Below are positions 61,073 through 64,000 of a stretch of 64,000 bases of DNA, piece by piece. The notes under the pieces are model-generated. The model saw nothing but the letters and a program-made list of their open reading frames with translations, ran no database searches and was not told the DNA's origin. Both the position numbers and the translations under genes were made by a program. The stretch covers positions 248,001 to 312,000 of the forward strand of contig NZ_JAERSE020000006.1 in assembly GCF_016735585.2 (NCBI RefSeq). The letters run 5' to 3'. Origin of the DNA: Chryseobacterium tagetis (lineage in GTDB: Bacteria > Bacteroidota > Bacteroidia > Flavobacteriales > Weeksellaceae). Position 1 is the first letter of the stretch; each line of letters begins with the position of its first letter.

Positions 61073-63352
61073 TTATTCTACGCTTGCAGTTTGAATCTGA
61101 GTGGTTTTGATATCTGTTCCCAATCTTTGCAGATAAGCTATCATTGCGACAATCTCTCTTTGTTCAAGCGGAACAAAGGTTGCTCCTTTTGCAGCTCTGT
61201 CTTTTTCAATCTGTTCTTTCACATCAGTAGCTTCGGAATAAATTCTTTTTACAATTCCTGCAGCCTGATTATTTGCCCATTGATTGGCGGAATCTATTTC
61301 TGCTTTTGTGTAAGGAACATCGAAATAGTTTTTCATCAGTTTCATTTTGTCCACCATTTGTGTTTTGTTCAGTTTGTTTGTAATTAACCAAGGAAAACGT
61401 GGCATAATAGATCCTGCTGAGGTAATTCTTGGGTTATACATATGTTTGAAATGCCATGAATCTGGATTTCTTCCTCCTTCTCTGTGCAAATCCGGTCCGG
61501 TTCTTTTTGATCCCCAAAGGAACGGTCTGTCATATACGAATTCTCCTGCTTTTGAGTACTGTCCGTTTTTCCCTTCAAACCTTACGATTTCATCTCTGAA
61601 CGGACGTATCATCTGTGAGTGACAGGCGTTACAGCCTTCGCGGATATATAAATCTCTTCCTTCCAGTTCTAATGGAGAGTAAGGTTTTACTGCAGTAATC
61701 GTTGGTACACTCTGTTTTAAAGTTAATGTCGGAATGATCTCTACTAAACCACCGATAGCAATAGTGATGAATGCTAATATTGATAATAATTTAGGTGTTC
61801 TTTCCAGCCATAAGTGAAGTCCTTCACCTTCTTTTCTTGTCGTTCCGATATTGGCCAAAGCAGGAGCTTCTGCAGGTACATTTTTCTGGAATGATCCTTT
61901 TCTTACGGTAGCAATAACGTTTACAACCATTAAGATGGCTCCTGAAAGATAGAATAACCCGCCTAAAAATCTCATTTTGTAATACGGAATGATTGCAGTA
62001 ACGGTGTCTAACCAGTTTTTCCATAATAATGTTCCGTCCGGATTGAATTGTTTCCACATCAATCCCTGAGTAAATCCTGAGATGTACATAGGTACGGCAT
62101 AGAAAATAATTCCTAAAGTTCCTAACCAGAAATGCCAGTTAGCTAATTTTTTAGACCATAATTCGGTTCTCCACATTACAGGAATCAGGTAATAGATGAT
62201 CCCGAAAGCCATAAAGCCATTCCATCCAAGTGCACCGATATGTACGTGACCAATTACCCAGTCTGTGAAGTGCCCGATTTTATTTAAAGATTTGGTTGCT
62301 AAAAGAGGTCCTTCAAACGTTGCCATTCCATAACAGGTTACGGCTACTACGAAGAATTTAAGAATAGGATTATCTCTTACTTTATCCCAGGCTCCTCTCA
62401 ACGTTAGGAGTCCGTTCAGCATTCCTCCCCAAGACGGTGCAATCAGCATGATAGAGAAACCTGTTCCCACCGCTTGAGCCCAAGCCGGAAGTGCTGTATA
62501 TTGCAAGTGATGTGGCCCTGCCCAAAGGTAAACGAAGATCAGTGACCAGAAGTGGATAATAGACAGTTTATAAGAGAAAACCGGTCTGTCTGCAGCTTTT
62601 GGTAAGAAATAATACATCAAACCTAAAACCGGAGTCGTTAATACGAAAGCTACTGCATTGTGACCATACCACCACTGTACTAAAGCATCTTTTGCTCCTG
62701 CATAGATTGAATATGATTTCCAGCTTGTGAATGATATTGGAACTTCAAGGTTGTTGAAGATATGAAGCATCGCTACGGCAATCCACGTTCCGATGAAAAA
62801 CCAGATGGCAACATATAAGTGTCTTACTCTTCTTTTGGCAATGGTTCCGAACATATTGATCCCGAAAACAACCCAAGAAACCGTAATTAAAATATCAATT
62901 GGCCATTCGTGTTCTGCATATTCCTTAGATGTGTTAATTCCCATTAAGAATGTAATCACTACGCTGACAATCATAATCTGCCATGTCCAGAAATGTACCC
63001 AGGATAATGTATCGCTGTACATTCTTGTTTTGAGCAATCTCTGCATGCTGTAATAAGCACCACAGAAAAAGGAATTACAGACAAAAGCAAAAATTACCGC
63101 GCTCGTATGCAGCATTCTGATCCTTCCGAAGCCTAAGGCTCCTTGTGTATTAATCAATCCCTGAATATTTCCAGATGCTAAACTTTTAATGGTGGTGTCA
63201 TCTGTTCCGAACAAAAATTCCGGAAGTTCAGGATAAAAAAGCATCAGTGCAGCGGTAAGCCCGAGTAAAAAACCGACTAAACCGAATGCAATTGTAGCAT
63301 AGAGGAATGCTCTGACAATATTATTGTCATAATTAAATTTTTGCGTCTCCAT
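61073..63352 (-). CDS. ccoNO: fused cbb3-type cytochrome oxidase subunits I and II (CcoN-CcoO)
   Basis: A 759-residue fusion. Residues about 1-490 are CcoN, the haem-copper catalytic subunit, with 12 membrane segments and conserved His in RMLHTSAVIFAFV, GHNAVAFVLTTPVLG and GPHHLQYTALP. Residues about 510-759 are CcoO, with haem c site CNACH (574-578) in EGCNACHSQMIRPFRDE and a later Met-containing PRFPWL region. The oxidase reduces oxygen at low concentration and pumps protons. The CcoN-CcoO fusion is usual in Bacteroidota. No ccoQ lies between it and ccoP. Confidence 0.95.
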   Translation of the reverse strand: METQKFNYDNNIVRAFLYATIAFGLVGFLLGLTAALMLFYPELPEFLFGTDDTTIKSLASGNIQGLINTQGALGFGRIRMLHTSAVIFAFVCNSFFCGAYYSMQRLLKTRMYSDTLSWVHFWTWQIMIVSVVITFLMGINTSKEYAEHEWPIDILITVSWVVFGINMFGTIAKRRVRHLYVAIWFFIGTWIAVAMLHIFNNLEVPISFTSWKSYSIYAGAKDALVQWWYGHNAVAFVLTTPVLGLMYYFLPKAADRPVFSYKLSIIHFWSLIFVYLWAGPHHLQYTALPAWAQAVGTGFSIMLIAPSWGGMLNGLLTLRGAWDKVRDNPILKFFVVAVTCYGMATFEGPLLATKSLNKIGHFTDWVIGHVHIGALGWNGFMAFGIIYYLIPVMWRTELWSKKLANWHFWLGTLGIIFYAVPMYISGFTQGLMWKQFNPDGTLLWKNWLDTVTAIIPYYKMRFLGGLFYLSGAILMVVNVIATVRKGSFQKNVPAEAPALANIGTTRKEGEGLHLWLERTPKLLSILAFITIAIGGLVEIIPTLTLKQSVPTITAVKPYSPLELEGRDLYIREGCNACHSQMIRPFRDEIVRFEGKNGQYSKAGEFVYDRPFLWGSKRTGPDLHREGGRNPDSWHFKHMYNPRITSAGSIMPRFPWLITNKLNKTQMVDKMKLMKNYFDVPYTKAEIDSANQWANNQAAGIVKRIYSEATDVKEQIEKDRAAKGATFVPLEQREIVAMIAYLQRLGTDIKTTQIQTASVE

Positions 63353-63472
63353 AATTCCTATGTGTTGTACTGAGGTGATATTTTACTTTAAAACAGAAGC
63401 TTTTTTGAGCAAATTTTCGGCTTGCGTTTTAAATATCATGTAGTGTAATAATGTTTTGCCAAAGGTATTCAC

Positions 63473-63480
63473 TAACTTTG
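63473..63480 (+). promoter_or_regulatory. -7 element upstream of the small XRE gene
   Basis: TAACTTTG is an exact TAnnTTTG match, 54 nt before the start codon; TTTG at 63455-63458 is the nearest -33 candidate, at short spacing. Confidence 0.4.
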
Positions 63481-63534
63481 TGTAAGTCTAATAGATATAC
63501 TTCTAAAATATACTGAAAACTACTAAAAGCAAAA

Positions 63535-63828
63535 GTGATGAAAGTGTGCGGACAAAATATCAGGAAAATACGGAGAGAAAGAGATTTTACTCAGGAATAT
63601 ATGGCTTTTGAGATGGGGATTTCTCAAAAAGCATACTCGGATATTGAGAATGCTAAGGTGAAGATTAACTTTGAAGTTCTTACTAAAATTTCTGATATTT
63701 TAGAAATTAAGCCTTCTGATATCTGCAGCATCTCTCATAAGTGCGGAAATAATTTTGAAGGGAAATATAATGATCTGGTAGAGTATATGAAGAAAAACGG
63801 GATGGAGATTCCGAAGGAATATTTGTAA
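63535..63828 (+). CDS. XRE-family helix-turn-helix regulator
   Basis: A 97-residue DNA-binding protein: NIRKIRRERDFTQEYMAFEM, then GISQKAYSDIENAKVKINF and LTKISDILEIKPSDICSIS. The HTH covers about residues 6-60. The start is GTG-free ATG at 63538 or GTG at 63535; the first Met-Lys is uncertain by one codon. It is divergent from ccoNO, with 182 nt between them, but this need not mean it controls the oxidase. A strong hairpin follows. Confidence 0.85.
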   Translation: MMKVCGQNIRKIRRERDFTQEYMAFEMGISQKAYSDIENAKVKINFEVLTKISDILEIKPSDICSISHKCGNNFEGKYNDLVEYMKKNGMEIPKEYL

Positions 63829-63850
63829 ATCTTTATTCAACAAAAAATAA

Positions 63851-63882
63851 AAAGGCTGCTTCAAATGAGGCAGCCTTTTATT
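63851..63882. terminator. bidirectional terminator
   Basis: AAAGGCTGC (63851-63859) pairs with GCAGCCTTT (63870-63878), followed by TTATT. It lies between the XRE gene and the convergent gene at the window end. Confidence 0.8.
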
Positions 63883-63897
63883 ATTATATTGAAATTA

Positions 63898-64000
63898 TTA
63901 TTTGGTCAGTAATCCCGGATAAAGAATTCCGTCTGTTTTTAAATTCAGATTTAATAAATAAGCAATTAACGGAGCGATATCTTCTTGCCCCATTAAAGGA
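63898..64000 (-). CDS. 3' end of a probable alkaline-phosphatase-superfamily protein, start outside window
   Basis: The last 34 codons of a minus-strand gene read PLMGQEDIAPLIAYLLNLNL, then KTDGILYPGLLTK and stop (63898-63900). The pattern of a dyadic 'iaPliayLLnl' helix followed by 'DGiLyPg' resembles the C-terminus of nucleotide pyrophosphatase/phosphodiesterase-type members of the alkaline phosphatase superfamily. Too little is visible to be sure. Confidence 0.5.
   Translation of the reverse strand, partial: PLMGQEDIAPLIAYLLNLNLKTDGILYPGLLTK

Noticed and set aside
1..64000. tRNA or rRNA genes
   Set aside because: Gaps between genes were read for T-loop GTTCRANNC and anticodon-stem patterns; none made a cloverleaf. 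A tRNAscan run would be decisive.

Overview
The window looks like a chromosomal segment of a Chryseobacterium-type member of the Bacteroidota (Flavobacteriia, Weeksellaceae). The evidence is: AT-rich DNA; several secreted proteins ending in type A type-IX-secretion (T9SS) sorting domains; a SusC/SusD pair; a CcoN-CcoO fusion oxidase; TamL in place of TamA beside TamB; DUF6705-like lipoproteins; and repeated TAnnTTTG -7 promoter elements, the flavobacterial consensus. Placement at genus level is inference from recognised families, not from a search.

Layout. 1-7.1 kb: 3' part of truA, a small membrane protein, a Crp/Fnr-type regulator followed by an alpha/beta hydrolase with a palindrome between them, an exporter-type ABC transporter, a DUF4919-like protein, a 70-residue orphan and an MHS-type MFS transporter. 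7.1-10.1 kb: an outer-membrane-type protein, a T9SS cargo protein, and ribB under an FMN riboswitch. 10.2-17.8 kb: a run of small accessory enzymes on the minus strand (two DUF1801, DUF2200, an M48 protease, DinB, DUF2461, a rifampin ADP-ribosyltransferase) and a kelch T9SS protein. 17.9-22.7 kb: an AT-rich accessory stretch with a membrane protein, a TPR protein, a SymE-like toxin flanked on both sides by dense hairpins, an XRE regulator with a 16-bp palindrome at its 5' end, and a SAMHD1-like HD phosphohydrolase. 22.8-31.7 kb: groEL/groES, an M1 peptidase next to HupE/UreJ and a DUF6702 protein, AcpH-type ACP phosphodiesterase, and a secreted T9SS metalloprotease. 31.8-45.2 kb: housekeeping genes radA, yceI-type, pyrG, yidC, rnhB and argS, with a SusC/SusD pair inserted before argS. 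45.3-50.7 kb: a family array of five tandem DUF6705-like lipoproteins headed by a lipoprotein with a JAMM-like HxH...SxxD motif and ending in a Cys-cluster/carboxypeptidase-regulatory-like protein. 51.3-59.9 kb: BrkB/YihY, TamL and TamB. 60.2-63.4 kb: the cbb3 oxidase genes ccoNO-ccoP. The window ends with a small XRE regulator and the 3' end of a probable alkaline-phosphatase-superfamily gene.

How the parts work together. TamL/TamB build the outer membrane, YidC inserts inner-membrane proteins, and the T9SS cargo and SusCD pair are outer-surface functions. CcoNO-CcoP is a terminal oxidase for low oxygen. RibB is controlled by FMN through its riboswitch. The two places most likely to hold something undescribed are the hairpin-rich SymE/XRE/HD stretch (19.8-22.7 kb), which includes a roughly 110-nt elongated multi-helix fold, and the lipoprotein array at 45.3-50.7 kb, whose members keep near-identical ends and vary in the middle. 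No CRISPR array, rRNA, tRNA, transposase or reverse transcriptase was recognised.
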